Assembly (NCBI GenBank): GCA_949283985.1
Contig: CASDUM010000065.1
Span: 1 to 6,726, forward strand
Direction: 5' to 3'
Source: an uncultured Mycoplasmataceae bacterium
GTDB taxonomy: Bacteria; Bacillota_I; Bacilli_A; Mycoplasmatales; Mycoplasmoidaceae
Length of the DNA: 6,726 nt
A program made the translations under genes and the position numbers. A model generated the notes under the pieces. That model worked only from the letters and a program-made list of their open reading frames with translations. It did no database searches and was not told where the DNA came from. The number at the start of each line of letters is the position of its first letter. Within the stretch, counting starts at the first letter, position 1. Positions 5,425-6,726 of the stretch are shown here, in pieces.

Positions 5425-6532
5425 TAATTTTATATTTACAAATGATTTAAAAGTTTTCTTTAATAAAGAGGAAGTAGGAAAACTTAAAATAGAAGATGAA
5501 ATAGTTTACTTTCAATATCATCCCGATTGAATAAAAAAGGGATTTTCAATTTCTCCTTTTAAACTACCATTAAAAAATGATATTTTTAAATTTAAAAACA
5601 ATAATTTATCAATATGAGGTGTTTTTATCGACTGTCTACCAGACGGTTGGGGAACTAGATTAAATATTAAAAAATGAGCTCAACAAGGTATCGACTATGA
5701 AAGATTAAATATCCTAGAAAAATTATCCTTAATAGATAAAACAGGGTTAGGTGGGTTTGATTTTGTTAGATCTAATGCCATAAATGAAAAAATAGAAATT
5801 GATTTAAATAAAATTGTAGAAGATGTGATGATGAATTACAAAGATGTTTCCAATCTAAAATTTATTAATGAAATATACCAACAAGCAAATTCATCCGGAG
5901 GAGCAATACCTAAAATTCATTACAAAGACAAATCTGGTAATTGAATTATTAAATTACCAATGAGCAAAGATACAATAGATATAGGAATCAAAGAATATGA
6001 AGCAAATATGCTTGCAAAAAAATGTGGAATTAACATAAATGAATGCAAATTAATAAAATTAGATTCAGGCATTGAGCTGTTTGCGGCCAAAAGATTTGAC
6101 ATTATTAAAAATACTAAAAAACACACAATTTCTGTGGCGGGTTTGCTTGATGTTGATTTTGTTAAAGTTCAACTAGATTATTTAAGCATCTTTGAAATAA
6201 TTAATATATTAAGTGTTGATAAACAAAATGATTATTATGATTTCTTTAAGAGAATGGTGTTTAATTATAAATTTGGAAATTGTGATGATCATACAAAAAA
6301 TACATCGTTCATTTATGATGAAAAATTAAAAGGATATAAATTATCACCTGCATTTGATACAACTTATACACCAGAACTAAAATTTCATAATTTGTTATGT
6401 AATGGAAAAGACAAACCAACTAGTAATGATTTTTTAGAAATAGCAAAAAAATTTAATTTGGATATTACTATATGTAATCAAATAATAATTGATATTGAAA
6501 ACATTGTTAAAGATTATGAATCTGATAAATAA
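5417..6532 (+). CDS. hipA: HipA-type serine/threonine kinase toxin
   Basis: A 371-residue protein with TGA as Trp at codons 38, 67, 87 and 176, and one TGG at codon 78. The standard code would leave only a 190-residue C-terminal piece. The N-terminal subdomain includes GVFIDCLPDGWGTRL (68-82). The loop NSSGGAIPK (158-166) corresponds to the family's glycine-rich autophosphorylation loop. Lys179 in IIKLP is the expected ATP-binding lysine, KRFD (225-228) is conserved, the catalytic loop is NCDDHTKN (288-295) with Asp290 and Asn295, and the metal-binding Asp314 is in SPAFD. All key kinase residues are present. E. coli HipA phosphorylates glutamyl-tRNA synthetase and induces dormancy; a similar role is likely but the target is unproven. 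It is shorter than the E. coli protein (440). The start ATG overlaps the end of hipB by 8 bases without its own Shine-Dalgarno, so translational coupling is expected. No terminator hairpin is evident after the stop. Confidence 0.92.
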
Positions 6533-6616
6533 TTTTATATAATGAGTAAAAACATGAAATAGTACAAATCAGAAAAAATTAAAGTAAGTTTTTGTTCCAT
6601 ATTTTAATGCCCTAAT

Positions 6617-6726
6617 TTATTGAAGTATTAAACTTACAAGATTTCAAGATGTTCGTACTTAGATCATAGTAATAAACTCGATTATTAATAACCTTCATAA
6701 TACAAAATAAAAAAAGTAACATACAA
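6617..6726 (+). pseudogene. Degenerate second copy of the hipB 5' end
   Basis: Bases 6627-6699 align with hipB 5154-5227 with a single one-base gap, at about three quarters identity counted by eye. The best blocks are 6627-6646 against 5154-5173 (17 of 20) and 6681-6699 against 5209-5227 (17 of 19). In translation LNLQDF and, in another frame, IINNLH correspond to LNLQNF and IINNFH of HipB. There is no start codon at the matching place, the frame is broken and stops interrupt it. Similarity seems to fade but may go on past the right edge. It is best explained as the remains of a duplicated or related hipBA locus. Confidence 0.65.

Noticed and set aside
5920..6126. Minus-strand ORF of 68 codons
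   Set aside because: Antisense to the conserved kinase part of hipA.
1..6726. CRISPR array, tRNA, rRNA, insertion sequence ends or attachment sites
   Set aside because: No regularly spaced repeats, cloverleaf-like GC-richer segments, transposase motifs or matching terminal repeats were found on reading the window.

Overview
The window is extremely AT-rich. At least four genes read correctly only if TGA is translated as tryptophan (genetic code 4): the GIY-YIG protein, the HNH nuclease, AbiEii and HipA. HipA alone carries four in-frame TGA codons at sensible Trp positions, against one TGG. This points to a mollicute of the Mycoplasma/Spiroplasma/Mesoplasma group; acholeplasmas and phytoplasmas are excluded because they use TGA as stop. 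The species cannot be told from the sequence. Under the standard code most of the real genes here look broken or are invisible.

Layout, left to right. Positions 1-700: a decayed gene of unknown family on the + strand, split over three frames, closed by a hairpin terminator shared with the next gene. 717-1220 (-): a GIY-YIG nuclease-domain protein that gains an N-terminal membrane anchor once TGA is read through. 1281-2226 (+): an HNH endonuclease (HNH_2-like), divergent from the GIY-YIG gene, with an intact catalytic C-terminal part and a disrupted 5' part, closed by a strong terminator. 2391-4172 (-): a type IV AbiE operon with its leader (AbiEi antitoxin, then AbiEii nucleotidyltransferase toxin, coupled by TAATG), a decayed small gene behind it and a terminator. 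4213-4890 (+): a decayed stand-alone RNase III-like gene with its own promoter and terminator. 4880-5139: a small minus-strand remnant, then two near-identical palindromes centred 42 bp apart, a TATAAT box and a strong Shine-Dalgarno. 5140-6532 (+): a HipB-HipA toxin-antitoxin pair with overlapping genes. 6617 to the right edge: a degenerate second copy of the 5' part of hipB.

The window therefore reads as an accessory defence/toxin-antitoxin island: two complete or nearly complete toxin-antitoxin modules (AbiE, HipBA), two nucleases and several gene corpses. The modules are independently transcribed and separated by terminators, which suggests accretion rather than one operon. Many frame breaks fall at or near A-runs. 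They could be genuine decay, slippage (phase variation) or assembly errors, and sequence alone cannot decide. No CRISPR array, tRNA, rRNA, insertion sequence or replication origin was seen.
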